From NCBI GenBank assembly GCA_046536535.1, contig JAWDMO010000018.1:1-18987 (forward strand): DNA of 18,987 nt, given 5' to 3'. The position numbers and the translations under genes were made by a program. Below, in pieces: positions 5,696 through 13,076 of this stretch (its first letter is position 1; every line of letters begins with the position of its first letter). This stretch comes from Conexivisphaera sp046536535. Lineage in GTDB: Archaea > Thermoproteota > Nitrososphaeria > Conexivisphaerales > Conexivisphaeraceae. The notes beneath the pieces were generated by a model. That model searched no databases. It was given only the letters and a program-made list of their open reading frames with translations, and was not told the DNA's origin.

Positions 5696-6562
5696 ATGAA
5701 GCTGTGGATCGCCGTGCCGTCGTCGCTCGTGGAGGACACGAACTCGAAGGACGAGAGGACCAGGAAGATAGGTATGGTGGCGAGGGCCGCTGCCATTTTC
5801 AGGGCGGAGAGGATATTCATCTTCAGGGACCCGATCAGCGACAGGCTGCGCGACGCGGAGTTCATAGCGAGGGTGCTGGAGTACGCGGCCACCCCGCCGT
5901 ACCTGAGGAGGAAGCTGTTCCCCATAGCGGAGGACTTCGAGAAGGTCGGGCTCCTCCATCCCCTGGGGATACCGCCCCACAGGCGCTCTAAGGAGATCAG
6001 GCCGGGTGAGGTCAGGGAGGCAGTGCTGGAGGTCATGGGCGGTAGGCTGTACGCGGACGTGGGGGTCGGACGGCTGCTGGAGTACACCGGGCGCGGCCAA
6101 GCGGGGCGCCGCGTCACCGTGGTGATCAGGGCGAGGTCGGGCGATCACTACTGCGAGGAGGCAAGTCCGGTGGAATACTGGGGATACGAGGTGAGCACTG
6201 TGGACACGCTTCCCAAGCTCGTGAGGTCGGCGCGCCCGACGCACTTCATAGCGACGTCTAGGCTCGGCGCTCCCCTCGACGAGGTCGGGCCCCGCCTATC
6301 GGAAATCGCGTCCTCAGGGGAATCCGTGCTGGTCGCGTTCGGATCCCGGAGGGGGCTCCTGGAGATGCACGAGAGGGCTGAGCTGGAGTCGCTCGGCGCG
6401 ATGATTGTGAACTTCATCCCCGGCCAGGGAGTCGAGACCGTGAGGACTGAGGAGGCGATGATCGCCGTCCTAGCGGTGCTGAACGCGCTCGGGCGCGTCC
6501 CGTCCGGGGGCGCGGAAAGGTATTTTAACGGCATCCCGCCGGGGCGCCCCTATAAAGAGTGA
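5696..6562 (+). CDS. SPOUT RNA methyltransferase (DUF171/COG2106 family)
   Basis: The 288-aa protein resembles the archaeal/eukaryotic DUF171 (COG2106, SPOUT1-like) family of SAM-dependent RNA methyltransferases with a C-terminal trefoil knot. Supporting segments are an N-terminal WIAVPSSLVEDTN strand and RKIGMVARAAAIFRAERIFIF. A central OB-like insert (GEVREAVLEV, VVIRARSGDHYC) follows. The knot end is VLVAFGSRRGLLEM through NFIPGQGVETVRTEEAMIAVLAVLN (residues about 215-275). The RNA target is unknown for this protein. In many archaea this gene directly precedes rpl3; here it precedes rpl22 with a six-base gap, which marks the point where the rpl3-rps19 block is missing. Confidence 0.88.
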   Translation: MKLWIAVPSSLVEDTNSKDERTRKIGMVARAAAIFRAERIFIFRDPISDRLRDAEFIARVLEYAATPPYLRRKLFPIAEDFEKVGLLHPLGIPPHRRSKEIRPGEVREAVLEVMGGRLYADVGVGRLLEYTGRGQAGRRVTVVIRARSGDHYCEEASPVEYWGYEVSTVDTLPKLVRSARPTHFIATSRLGAPLDEVGPRLSEIASSGESVLVAFGSRRGLLEMHERAELESLGAMIVNFIPGQGVETVRTEEAMIAVLAVLNALGRVPSGGAERYFNGIPPGRPYKE

Positions 6563-6568
6563 GCGGGT

Positions 6569-7030
6569 ATGCCTGAATTCGACTACAGTTTCCAGGGATA
6601 TAATCCAGTGGTGCACGTGCGGGCGAGCCTGCGCGAGGTCGACTTGAGTCCGAAGGAGGCAAGGGAGGTCTGCGCCGCCATAAGGGGACTCCCGCTCGAC
6701 AGGGCCAGATCCATCCTCAGGGACGTCGCCGACATGAGGATGCCCGTCCCCTTCAGGAGGTACAACAAGAAGATCGGACACAAGTCACAGCTCCAGGGGT
6801 TCTACGCGGGCCGCTATCCGGTCAAGGTCGCCAGGTCGGTCCTGAAGCTCCTCGATAGCCTGGAGGCGAACGCGGAGTTCAGGGGGCTGGACCCGGGCAG
6901 GCTCAGGCTGGTGCACGTCGCGGCGTATCCGGGCAGGCGGCTCAAGAGGTACACCCCGAGGGCGTTCGGCCGCGCATCGCCCAAGGATAAGGAACTGGTG
7001 CACATAGAGGTAGTGGGGGCTGAGAGCTGA
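6569..7030 (+). CDS. rpl22: Large-subunit ribosomal protein uL22
   Basis: The 153-aa product is uL22, a tunnel-lining protein. Archaeal motifs include an N-terminal YSFQGYNPVVHVRASLREVDLSPKEAREV (residues 6-34), RFRRYNKKIGHKSQ-like PFRRYNKKIGHKSQ, the loop GRYPVKVARSVLKLLDSLEANAEFRGLD, and RRLKRYTPRAFGRASP near the C-terminus. It starts six bases after the methyltransferase stop with only a weak ribosome-binding site. In other archaea rps19 is its usual upstream neighbour. The next gene, rps3, overlaps by one base. Confidence 0.97.
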   Translation: MPEFDYSFQGYNPVVHVRASLREVDLSPKEAREVCAAIRGLPLDRARSILRDVADMRMPVPFRRYNKKIGHKSQLQGFYAGRYPVKVARSVLKLLDSLEANAEFRGLDPGRLRLVHVAAYPGRRLKRYTPRAFGRASPKDKELVHIEVVGAES

Positions 7031-7668
7031 TGTCGTACAGGGCGCTGCTGGACAGGAAGGAGCTCGAGGTTGAGCTGGACGAGTACCTGGCGTCGAAGCT
7101 CGGCGACGCGGGATACGGCGGGATGGTCCTCGAGAGGACGCCGCTCAGCTATAAGCTCACGATATACGCGCTCAGGCCCGGGCTCGTCATAGGGCACAGG
7201 GGGACCGGCATAAGGGCCCTGACCGATGAGCTGTCGAGGAAGTATCGCCTGGAGAACCTGGCGCTCACGGTGAACGAGGTGACGGTGCCGGAGCTGAATC
7301 CCAGGATAATGGTTTCGCGCATAGTCCAGATGGTCGAGAGAGGTATACCGTTCAGGAGGGCCGCGACGAACGCGCTCAACACGATAATGGGGAAGGGCGC
7401 GCTCGGGTGCGAGGTGTCGGTCGCGGGCAAGCTGAGGACCGAGAGGTCGCACTCGGAGAAGTTCAGGGCGGGCGTGGTGCCGAAGAGCGGCTATCCCGCG
7501 GAGGCCGCGGTGAGGGAGGCCAAGATCAACGTGACGCTCAAGATGGGGACTTACGGGATAAAGGTGAGGATAGTCGATCCATCGCGCCTCAGGCCGCCGG
7601 TCGTGATAAAGGAGGAGCAGCAGCAGGGCGGCGAGCAGCAGCCCCAGGTCGAGGGTGGTGCAAGTTGA
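7030..7668 (+). CDS. rps3: Small-subunit ribosomal protein uS3
   Basis: The 212-aa product is uS3, a 30S head protein at the mRNA entry. It has the KH domain (LRPGLVIGHRGTGIRALTDEL, residues about 48-70) and the C-terminal domain with VSVAGKLRTERSHSEKF and GYPAEAAVREAKINVTLKMGTYGIKV. The C-terminus is a short glutamine/glycine-rich tail (EEQQQGGEQQPQ). ATG overlaps the rpl22 TGA by one base. Confidence 0.97.
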   Translation: MSYRALLDRKELEVELDEYLASKLGDAGYGGMVLERTPLSYKLTIYALRPGLVIGHRGTGIRALTDELSRKYRLENLALTVNEVTVPELNPRIMVSRIVQMVERGIPFRRAATNALNTIMGKGALGCEVSVAGKLRTERSHSEKFRAGVVPKSGYPAEAAVREAKINVTLKMGTYGIKVRIVDPSRLRPPVVIKEEQQQGGEQQPQVEGGAS

Positions 7669-7868
7669 CGCTGAAGCCGTCCGAGCTCAGGAAGATGGAC
7701 GACGAGGAGCTGAGGGGAAAGCTGCTCGAGCTGAGGAGCGAGCTCATGAGGCTGCGCGCGATGTCGGAGAGGGGCACCATAGGCAAGGAGTCCGGCGTGA
7801 TAAGGGAGACCAGGAGGGACATAGCGCGCGTCCTGACGGTGCTCCGGGAGAGGAGGACCAAGGCATGA
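7665..7868 (+). CDS. rpl29: Large-subunit ribosomal protein uL29, TTG start
   Basis: The 67-aa product is uL29, a helical-hairpin protein at the tunnel exit. The sequence LKPSELRKMDDEELRGKLLELRSELMRLRA and the C-terminal GVIRETRRDIARVLTVLRER are typical. The TTG start overlaps the rps3 TGA (TTGA) and follows a GGTGG ribosome-binding site about six bases upstream. Length is normal. No eIF1/SUI1 gene follows, unlike the order in several archaea. Confidence 0.95.
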   Translation: MTLKPSELRKMDDEELRGKLLELRSELMRLRAMSERGTIGKESGVIRETRRDIARVLTVLRERRTKA

Positions 7869-8122
7869 GGTGGCCGCGGCCCAGGGCGCCGTCGGACGTC
7901 GCGCTGGCGATTGTTCCGGGCGCCCGCCTGGAGGCACTGGCGCCGTTCAGGGCATCGGGCGCACTCGTAGTCGAGACCAGGAACATGATCCTGCTGGACA
8001 CCGGGGGAAAGATAATTAAAGTGCCCAAGGAAGGTGGGCTGTTCATGCTGGAGGGGAAACATATGGTGCCGGGGTCGGCGCTCGTCGGGGATCCGGCCGA
8101 GAGGACGGTGAGGGCCAAGTGA
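7865..8122 (+). CDS. rnp1: RNase P protein component 1 (Rpp29/Pop4)
   Basis: The 85-aa product fits the archaeal homologue of Rpp29, which with Rpp21 binds RNase P RNA and aids tRNA 5'-end maturation. The small Sm-like barrel is visible in PGARLEALAPFRASGALVVETRNMILLDTGGKIIKVPKEGGLFML (residues 18-62), followed by VPGSALVGDPAER. The start overlaps the rpl29 stop as ATGA, and the gene lies in its usual archaeal position between rpl29 and rps17. Confidence 0.92.
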   Translation: MRWPRPRAPSDVALAIVPGARLEALAPFRASGALVVETRNMILLDTGGKIIKVPKEGGLFMLEGKHMVPGSALVGDPAERTVRAK

Positions 8123-8466
8123 GCACGAGGACCGCCAGGAATATCGGGGTTCCGTGGGTGAGGCCGCCGTCCAGGTCGTGCGACGACGATAAGTGCCCCT
8201 GGCACGGGTCGGTTCCCGTGAGGGGCAGGCTCATGGAGGCCGTGGTCGTCGGGCTCAGGTCGCGCCGCATAGCGGTGGTCGAGCGCATCTATTACCAGTA
8301 CCAGCCCAAGTTCATGAGATACGAGAGGAGGAGGAGCATGATACACGCGTATGTGCCCACATGCGTGGACGTGAAGGAGGGCGATAGCGTGTACATCGGC
8401 GAGACGAGGCCGCTGGCAAAATCCGTCGCGTTCGTCGTCCTCGGCAGATCGGGGGGTGCATCCTAG
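8119..8466 (+). CDS. rps17: Small-subunit ribosomal protein uS17, GTG start
   Basis: The 115-aa product is archaeal-type uS17, a 16S-binding OB-fold protein. It starts with RTARNIGVPWVRPPSRSC and the archaeal CDDDKCPWHGSVPVRGR segment. The core is GRLMEAVVVGLRSRRIAVVERIYY and YERRRSMIHAYVPTCVDVKEGDSVYIGETRPLAKS. The GTG overlaps the rnp1 stop (GTGA). Confidence 0.97.
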   Translation: MSTRTARNIGVPWVRPPSRSCDDDKCPWHGSVPVRGRLMEAVVVGLRSRRIAVVERIYYQYQPKFMRYERRRSMIHAYVPTCVDVKEGDSVYIGETRPLAKSVAFVVLGRSGGAS

Positions 8467-8895
8467 ATGCCGAAGAGGGGAGGCGGCACAGCGGGCGCCG
8501 CCGAGTGGACGCCCCGCACGTCCAAGGGAGTTCCCGTGAACTCGATGATCGCGTGCGCCGACAACAGCGGCGCGAAGGAGCTCAGGGTCGTGCAGGTGAT
8601 GGGCTACAAGGGCAGGCTCAAGAGGAGGCCATCGGCGACCGTCGGCGACAAGCTCGTCGTCGTCGTCCGCAGGGGTCCCCCCGAGATGAAGAAGCAGATA
8701 TTCTACGCGGTCCTCGTGAGGCAGCGTTACCCGTTCCGCCGTCCGTCGGGCCTCAGGGTCTCTTTCGAGGATAACGCGGCCGTCCTCATAACGCCCGAGG
8801 GCGACGTCAAGGGGACCGACATAAGGGGGCCGGTGGCCGCCGAGGCCGCCGAGCGCTGGCCCAGGGTCGCGAACATAGCCTCCACGATAATATGA
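8467..8895 (+). CDS. rpl14: Large-subunit ribosomal protein uL14
   Basis: The 142-aa product is uL14, at the subunit interface. Segments GVPVNSMIACADNSGAKELRVVQVMGYKGR, ATVGDKLVVVVRRGPPEMKKQ and VSFEDNAAVLITPEGDVKGTDIRGPVAAEAAERWPRVANIAS match the archaeal family. ATG follows the rps17 TAG directly. Confidence 0.97.
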   Translation: MPKRGGGTAGAAEWTPRTSKGVPVNSMIACADNSGAKELRVVQVMGYKGRLKRRPSATVGDKLVVVVRRGPPEMKKQIFYAVLVRQRYPFRRPSGLRVSFEDNAAVLITPEGDVKGTDIRGPVAAEAAERWPRVANIASTII

Positions 8896-8910
8896 TATGA
8901 GGTGATATCG

Positions 8911-9267
8911 TTGCGTCGTGAAGTTCGGTCGCAGCGCGTGGTCCCCGGTGCGCTCAGCGCGCGCCTGGCGGACGACCTCGCGGCGGAGTACGGTACAAGG
9001 TCGGCGCGCGTCAGGGTCGGGGACGTCGTCAAGGTGATGAGGGGCACCTACAGGGGCGTCGAGGGCAAGGTGATCAGGGTGTACCCGGAGGAGGGCAGCA
9101 TCGCGGTCGAGGGGCTCAACAGGCAGAATTCCAAGGGCGATAACTCGCCCGTGAAGGTGAACGCATCCAAGGTACGCGTGACCAAGCTGAACCTGGACGA
9201 TAAGGTTAGAAGGGAGAGTTTGGAGGCCATAAAGTCCGGGAAATCGGGAGGCGAAGTGGATGGCTAG
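8911..9267 (+). CDS. rpl24: Large-subunit ribosomal protein uL24, TTG start
   Basis: The 118-aa product is uL24, an assembly-initiating 23S protein. It has the archaeal N-terminus with REVRSQRVVPGALSARLADDLAAEYG and a KOW motif (VRVGDVVKVMRGTYRGVEGKVIRV, residues about 35-58). ISVEGL-like AVEGLNRQNSKGDNSPVKVNASKV follows. A GTG at 8902 is in frame but belongs to the GAGGTGAT ribosome-binding site, the same element that precedes rps8 and rpl19e. TTG 8911, at normal spacing from it, is the likely start. Confidence 0.94.
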   Translation: MRREVRSQRVVPGALSARLADDLAAEYGTRSARVRVGDVVKVMRGTYRGVEGKVIRVYPEEGSIAVEGLNRQNSKGDNSPVKVNASKVRVTKLNLDDKVRRESLEAIKSGKSGGEVDG

Positions 9268-9997
9268 GATGGGGCGCAGCACCGTGCAGAAGAGGCTCTC
9301 CGCGCCGCGCGCGTACGCGGTGCCGAGGAAGCCGCGCCACGGCAGGTTCATAACGAGGGCGGGCCCGGGGCCGCATCCCCGGTATCTGAGCGTGGATCCC
9401 GTGACGCTCCTCAGGGACTACCTGGGGCTCGCGAGGACCGCGCACGAGGCGCTTTACGCGCTCAAGCGCCGCTACATACTCGTGGACGGCGTGGCGAGGA
9501 CCGATAAATCGTTCCCGATAGGGTTGATGGACGTCGTCGAGGTGACGCCGGAGGGGAAGTCCTTCAGGATGGTCCCCGCGAACGGCAGACCCCTGTACCC
9601 GGCCCCCATATCGGAGTCGGAGAAGGGCCTGAAGATATCCAGGATAAGGTCCAAGGTGATCGTGCGCGGCGGCCGCGCTCAGCTGGGGACGCACGATGGG
9701 AGGAGCTTCCTGGTGGACGATCCGGCGCCCTACTCCGTCGGGGACAGCCTGCTGATCAGGGTACCGGACCAGGAGATCGTCTCGCGCATCCCGCTCGAGG
9801 AGGGCGCGACCGCCCTCGTCATAGGGGGCGAGAGGCTCTCCTCGCTGGGAAAGGTTGTGGGCGTCATGCCGGGATCGTTCAGCGTGAAGCCGTCCGTGGA
9901 GCTGGAGATGGACGGCGGGAGGGTGCTCGTCCCGAGGGATCTCGCCATGCCGGTCGGAACCCCCGAGCCCCCGATAACCGTGAGGTGGACCGGATGA
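9260..9997 (+). CDS. rps4e: Small-subunit ribosomal protein eS4
   Basis: The 245-aa product is eS4, found only in archaea and eukaryotes. It begins with QKRLSAPRAYAVPRKPRHGRFITRAGPGPHP in the first 40 residues, then an S4-type RNA-binding region with RRYILVDGVARTDKSFPIGLMDVV. The KOW-containing C-terminal domain (GEERLSSLGKVVG-like GGERLSSLGKVVGVMPG) follows. It overlaps rpl24 by 8 bases and has a GGAGGCG ribosome-binding site. Another ATG at 9269 is possible but the site fits 9260. Confidence 0.97.
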   Translation: MARMGRSTVQKRLSAPRAYAVPRKPRHGRFITRAGPGPHPRYLSVDPVTLLRDYLGLARTAHEALYALKRRYILVDGVARTDKSFPIGLMDVVEVTPEGKSFRMVPANGRPLYPAPISESEKGLKISRIRSKVIVRGGRAQLGTHDGRSFLVDDPAPYSVGDSLLIRVPDQEIVSRIPLEEGATALVIGGERLSSLGKVVGVMPGSFSVKPSVELEMDGGRVLVPRDLAMPVGTPEPPITVRWTG

Positions 9998-10560
9998 GCG
10001 ACGTCACCACCACGCCCGCGGCCGCCGGCGAACAGCAGCAGGCCCAGCCCGCGGGAAATCCCATGAGGGCTATCAGGATAGCCAAGGTCGTCATAAACAT
10101 AGGCGTGGGCGCCTCGGGCGAGAGGCTCGAGAAGGCCGTTCGGCTCCTGGAGCAGCTCTCGGGGCAGAAGCCATCCGTGAGGAACGCCAAGAGCACCATA
10201 AGGGGATTCGGTATACACAGGGGGGAGCCGATAGCCGCGATGGTGACCATGAGGGGAAGGAGGGCGCTCGATCTTCTCAACAGGTTGCTGGACTCCAGGG
10301 GCAGGAGGATCGACGCGAGGTCGTTCGACGGCAGGGGGAACGTATCGTTCGGGATAAGGGAACACATAGATATACCGGGCATAAAGTACGACCCGGAGAT
10401 AGGGATATTCGGAATGGACGTCAGCGTGTCGCTCGAGAGGTCCGGGTACCGGGTCGCGCGCCGCAGGCGCGCGAGGTCGTCCATCGGGAGGAGCCAGATA
10501 GTGGGCAGGGACGACGCCGTGGAAGTAGTAAGGTCACAGCACGGCGTGGAGGTGGTCTAG
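9994..10560 (+). CDS. rpl5: Large-subunit ribosomal protein uL5
   Basis: The 188-aa product is uL5, which binds 5S rRNA. The core MRAIRIAKVVINIGVGASGERLEKA, VRNAKSTIRGFGIHRGEPIAAMVTMRG and NVSFGIREHIDIPGIKYDPEIGIFGMDVSV is typical. The first 23 residues are an unusual low-complexity Ala/Gln/Pro/Thr segment. I chose ATG 9994 (ATGA overlap with the rps4e stop), not GTG 9985, because that GTG is part of the GAGGTG ribosome-binding site. Confidence 0.96.
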   Translation: MSDVTTTPAAAGEQQQAQPAGNPMRAIRIAKVVINIGVGASGERLEKAVRLLEQLSGQKPSVRNAKSTIRGFGIHRGEPIAAMVTMRGRRALDLLNRLLDSRGRRIDARSFDGRGNVSFGIREHIDIPGIKYDPEIGIFGMDVSVSLERSGYRVARRRRARSSIGRSQIVGRDDAVEVVRSQHGVEVV

Positions 10561-10561
10561 G

Positions 10562-10726
10562 ATGGCGAAGATCAGGAGCGGCAAGCCCAGGAGGTACGGG
10601 AAGGGCGCCAGGGTGTGCGTCAGGTGCGGCCAGACGGGCGCGGTCATACAGAAGTACGACCTGATGCTGTGCAGGCAGTGCTTCAGGGAAGTCGCCGAGG
10701 AGATGGGGTTCAAGAAGTATCAATGA
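10562..10726 (+). CDS. rps14: Small-subunit ribosomal protein uS14, zinc form
   Basis: This 54-aa protein is uS14 of the 30S head. It begins MAKIRSGKPRRYGKGA and contains the zinc-ribbon cysteines C19, C22, C37 and C40 (VCVRCG and LCRQCF). It ends with the conserved FREVAEEMGFKKYQ. It starts one base after the rpl5 stop and holds the usual archaeal place between rpl5 and rps8. Confidence 0.97.
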   Translation: MAKIRSGKPRRYGKGARVCVRCGQTGAVIQKYDLMLCRQCFREVAEEMGFKKYQ

Positions 10727-10736
10727 GGTGATGGCG

Positions 10737-11129
10737 ATGCCCTCTCAAGACGTGATATCGAACCTCTTCTCATCGCTGAACAGCAGCGAGAGGAGGAATA
10801 AGGGCTGGTGCCTGGTGGTGCCGGCGTCCAAGCTGGCGCAGGAGGTCCTCAGGACCCTGCAGAAGTACGGCTATGTGGGGGAGTTCGAGTTCATAGACGA
10901 CGGAAGGGCCGGGAAGCTCAGGGTCCAGCTCCTGGGGAGGATCCACAACTGCGGCGCCGTGAAGCCCAGGCATCCGGTGGGAGGCGACGGATACTACATG
11001 TGGGAGCGCAGGCTCCTGCCGGCCTACGGGACGGGGATACTCGTCGTCTCGACGGACGCCGGCGTGATCTCGCACGTGGAGGCCCGCGAAAAGGGCCTCG
11101 GGGGGAGGTTGATCGGATATGTCTACTGA
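10737..11129 (+). CDS. rps8: Small-subunit ribosomal protein uS8
   Basis: The 130-aa product is uS8, a primary 16S-binding protein of the central domain. It shows DVISNLFSSLNSSERRNKG, ASKLAQEVLRTLQKYGYVGEFEFIDDGRAGKLRVQLLGRIHNCGAVKPRH and the C-terminal YGTGILVVSTDAGVISHVEAREKGLGGRLIGYVY. In-frame GTG 10728 and ATG 10731 lie in the GAGGTGATG ribosome-binding element, so ATG 10737 is the preferred start. Confidence 0.97.
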   Translation: MPSQDVISNLFSSLNSSERRNKGWCLVVPASKLAQEVLRTLQKYGYVGEFEFIDDGRAGKLRVQLLGRIHNCGAVKPRHPVGGDGYYMWERRLLPAYGTGILVVSTDAGVISHVEAREKGLGGRLIGYVY

Positions 11130-11691
11130 ACAGGTGCAGCTGATAGTCGGCGACGGGTACTCGGAGATCGTGTTGCCGAAGGGCGTGACGGCATCCATCG
11201 ACGGTAAGAGGATAAGGGTGTCGGGCCCGCTCGGCGCCTGCGAGCGCGAGCTGTCCAGGATACCGGTTGAGGTCTCGGTCTCCGGCGACCGCGTCAGGGT
11301 GACCCCCCTGCTGCCCAAGAAGAGGGGGAGGGCGATCATGGGGACCGTGTCCAGCCACATAAGGAACATGGCGGTGGGCGTCGTCAGGGGATACGCCTAC
11401 AGGCTGAAGATAGTGTACTCGCACTTCCCCATGACGGTGAAGGTCAAGGGGAACGAGGTGCAGATAGAGAACTTCCTGGGCGAGAAGACCCCCCGCAGGG
11501 CGACGATAATCGGGGACCGCACGGAGGTCTCCGTGGAGGGCGACGACATAGTCGTGAAGGGGCCCTGCCTGGAGTCGGTGAGCCAGACCGCGGCAAATAT
11601 AGAGCAGTCCACCAGGATCCTGAGGAAGGATCCCAGGGTGTTCATGGATGGGGTGTATATATATGAGCGCAAACTCCCGGCAAAGAGTTAG
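11119..11691 (+). CDS. rpl6: Large-subunit ribosomal protein uL6
   Basis: The 190-aa product is uL6, near the GTPase centre. Duplicated L6 folds are seen: IVLPKGVTASIDGKRIRVSGPLGACERELS in the first half, and MTVKVKGNEVQIENFLGEKTPRRA then VSVEGDDIVVKGPCLESVSQTAANIEQSTRI in the second. It overlaps rps8 by 11 bases and has a GGAGGTTGA ribosome-binding site in the rps8 end. Confidence 0.97.
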   Translation: MSTEQVQLIVGDGYSEIVLPKGVTASIDGKRIRVSGPLGACERELSRIPVEVSVSGDRVRVTPLLPKKRGRAIMGTVSSHIRNMAVGVVRGYAYRLKIVYSHFPMTVKVKGNEVQIENFLGEKTPRRATIIGDRTEVSVEGDDIVVKGPCLESVSQTAANIEQSTRILRKDPRVFMDGVYIYERKLPAKS

Positions 11692-12067
11692 CGGCGAGGA
11701 GCTGAGGCGGCTCCTCCAGTTGAGGAGGGCCGTCGCGGCCAGGAGGCCCCGGTTCGTCAGGCAGGAGAGCTGGATGTTCCTCCGGATAAGGCCGAGCTGG
11801 AGGCGCCCCCACGGGATACATTCGAAGATGAGGGAGGGCGTCGGGGGACACCCGCCCCTGGTGAGGATAGGCTACAGGGGCCCGGCCGCCGTCAGGGGGC
11901 TTCACCCGTCCGGCTACGAGGACGTCCTCGTGCACAATCCGGAGGAGCTGGCCGGCCTCGACCCCGGGGTGCACGCCGTGAGGATAGCGTCCACCGTCGG
12001 GGGCAGGAAGAGGGAGGAGATAATAAGGAGGGCGCGCGCCCTCGGGCTCAGGATACTCAACGCTTGA
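11663..12067 (+). CDS. rpl32e: Large-subunit ribosomal protein eL32
   Basis: The 134-aa product is eL32, restricted to archaea and eukaryotes. It shows RRPRFVRQESWMFLRIRPSWRRPHGIHSKMREG followed by GYRGPAAVRGLHPSGYEDVLVHNPEEL and VHAVRIASTVGGRKREEIIRRARALGLRILN. I chose ATG 11663 because a GGGGTG site lies seven bases upstream; ATG 11648 would add five residues and lacks one. It overlaps rpl6 by 29 bases, the longest overlap in the operon. Confidence 0.95.
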   Translation: MSANSRQRVSGEELRRLLQLRRAVAARRPRFVRQESWMFLRIRPSWRRPHGIHSKMREGVGGHPPLVRIGYRGPAAVRGLHPSGYEDVLVHNPEELAGLDPGVHAVRIASTVGGRKREEIIRRARALGLRILNA

Positions 12068-12076
12068 GGTGATGTG

Positions 12077-12505
12077 ATGACCAACCTTTCTTTCCAGAGG
12101 GAGCTCGCCGCCAAGGCGCTGGGCGTGGGCATGGGGAGGATAAGGTTCGACCCCGAGAAACTCGAGGACATCGAGGACGCGATAACGAGGGAGGACATAA
12201 GGAGGCTCTACAGGGAGGGGGCCATAGAGGTCCTCCCGCCCGCCGGGACCTCCCGCGGCAGGACGAGGACGCGCAGCGGCAGGCGCGGCCCCGGCAGCCG
12301 GAGGGGCACCAGCGAGGGCGGAAAGGAGAGGTGGATCAGGCAGGTGAGGGCGCTCCGCAGGACGCTGAGGTCCCTGAGGGACAGGGGCGAGATAGATTCA
12401 AAGCTCTACAGGAGGCTCTACATGCTGGTCAAAGGCGGGGCGGTGCGCAGCAGGAGGAGGCTGATGGAGGTAATGGAGGTGGAGAAACATGCCTCGGGGA
12501 GCTGA
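12077..12505 (+). CDS. rpl19e: Large-subunit ribosomal protein eL19
   Basis: The 142-aa product is eL19, archaeal/eukaryotic only. It has the N-terminal domain LSFQRELAAKALGVGMGRIRFDPEKLEDIEDAITREDIRRL and the central RGRTRTRSGRRGPGSRRG basic stretch. A C-terminal helical part WIRQVRALRRTLRSLRDRGEIDSKLYRRLYMLVKGGAVRSR follows. A GAGGTG site at 12066-12071 overlaps the rpl32e stop; GTG 12074 in frame is less well spaced than ATG 12077. Confidence 0.96.
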   Translation: MTNLSFQRELAAKALGVGMGRIRFDPEKLEDIEDAITREDIRRLYREGAIEVLPPAGTSRGRTRTRSGRRGPGSRRGTSEGGKERWIRQVRALRRTLRSLRDRGEIDSKLYRRLYMLVKGGAVRSRRRLMEVMEVEKHASGS

Positions 12506-13076
12506 CTACATACCGATCTTCAGGCGCCGCAGGGAGGGCAAGACCAATTATCACAGCAGGAGGGCGATCGTCGCCGGCAGGAGGCCGTTCCTCACGGTGT
12601 TCGTCTCGAACAGGAACGTGTCGGCGCAGCTGCACGTGCCGGAGAAGGGCGGCGACGTCGTCGCGGCGCAGGCCAATTCGAGGGAGCTCATCGAGCACGG
12701 ATGGCGCGCCAGCAGGAAGTCGATCCCCGCGGCCTATCTGGTGGGATACCTGCTGGGCCTGAGGGCCCTGAAGGCGGGCCTCAGCGGCGTCGTCCTCTAC
12801 GCGGGCGTCGACGGGTTCATAGGCGGCTCCAGGGTCGCCGCGCTCGTCGCGGGGGCCAGGGATGCCGGGCTGGACATAGCCGCCTCCGACGACGCGTTCC
12901 CGGACGAGTCCAGGCTCAGGGGGGATCACATAGCCGAGTACGCGAGGTCGCTCAGGGAATCCGGGCTCTACGAGCGTCGCTTCTCGGGGTACGCGAGATC
13001 CGGGTTCGATCCGTCGGACTACCCGAAGCTCGTGGAAGAGGTTAAAGCCAAGCTGAAGGGGGCTACGGCGAGTTGA
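12489..13076 (+). CDS. rpl18: Large-subunit ribosomal protein uL18
   Basis: The 195-aa product is uL18, which binds 5S rRNA with uL5. It shows the archaeal N-terminus PIFRRRREGKTNYHSRRAIVAGRRPFLTVFVSNRN and the core GWRASRKSIPAAYLVGYLLGLRALKAG. GVDGFIGGSRVAALVAGARDAGLDI and the C-terminal RGDHIAEYARSL follow. It overlaps rpl19e by 17 bases, with GGAGGTGGA just upstream. Confidence 0.97.
   Translation: MPRGADYIPIFRRRREGKTNYHSRRAIVAGRRPFLTVFVSNRNVSAQLHVPEKGGDVVAAQANSRELIEHGWRASRKSIPAAYLVGYLLGLRALKAGLSGVVLYAGVDGFIGGSRVAALVAGARDAGLDIAASDDAFPDESRLRGDHIAEYARSLRESGLYERRFSGYARSGFDPSDYPKLVEEVKAKLKGATAS

Noticed and set aside
6551..6558. TATAAAGA just upstream of rpl22 as a promoter
   Set aside because: It is only about 15 nt from the rpl22 ATG, so a transcript would begin inside the gene; no suitable later start codon is seen.
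8902..8910. GTG starts for rpl24 (8902), and likewise rpl5 (9985), rps8 (10728) and rpl19e (12074)
   Set aside because: Each GTG lies in or just after the GAGGTG ribosome-binding site of a better-spaced start a few codons later.
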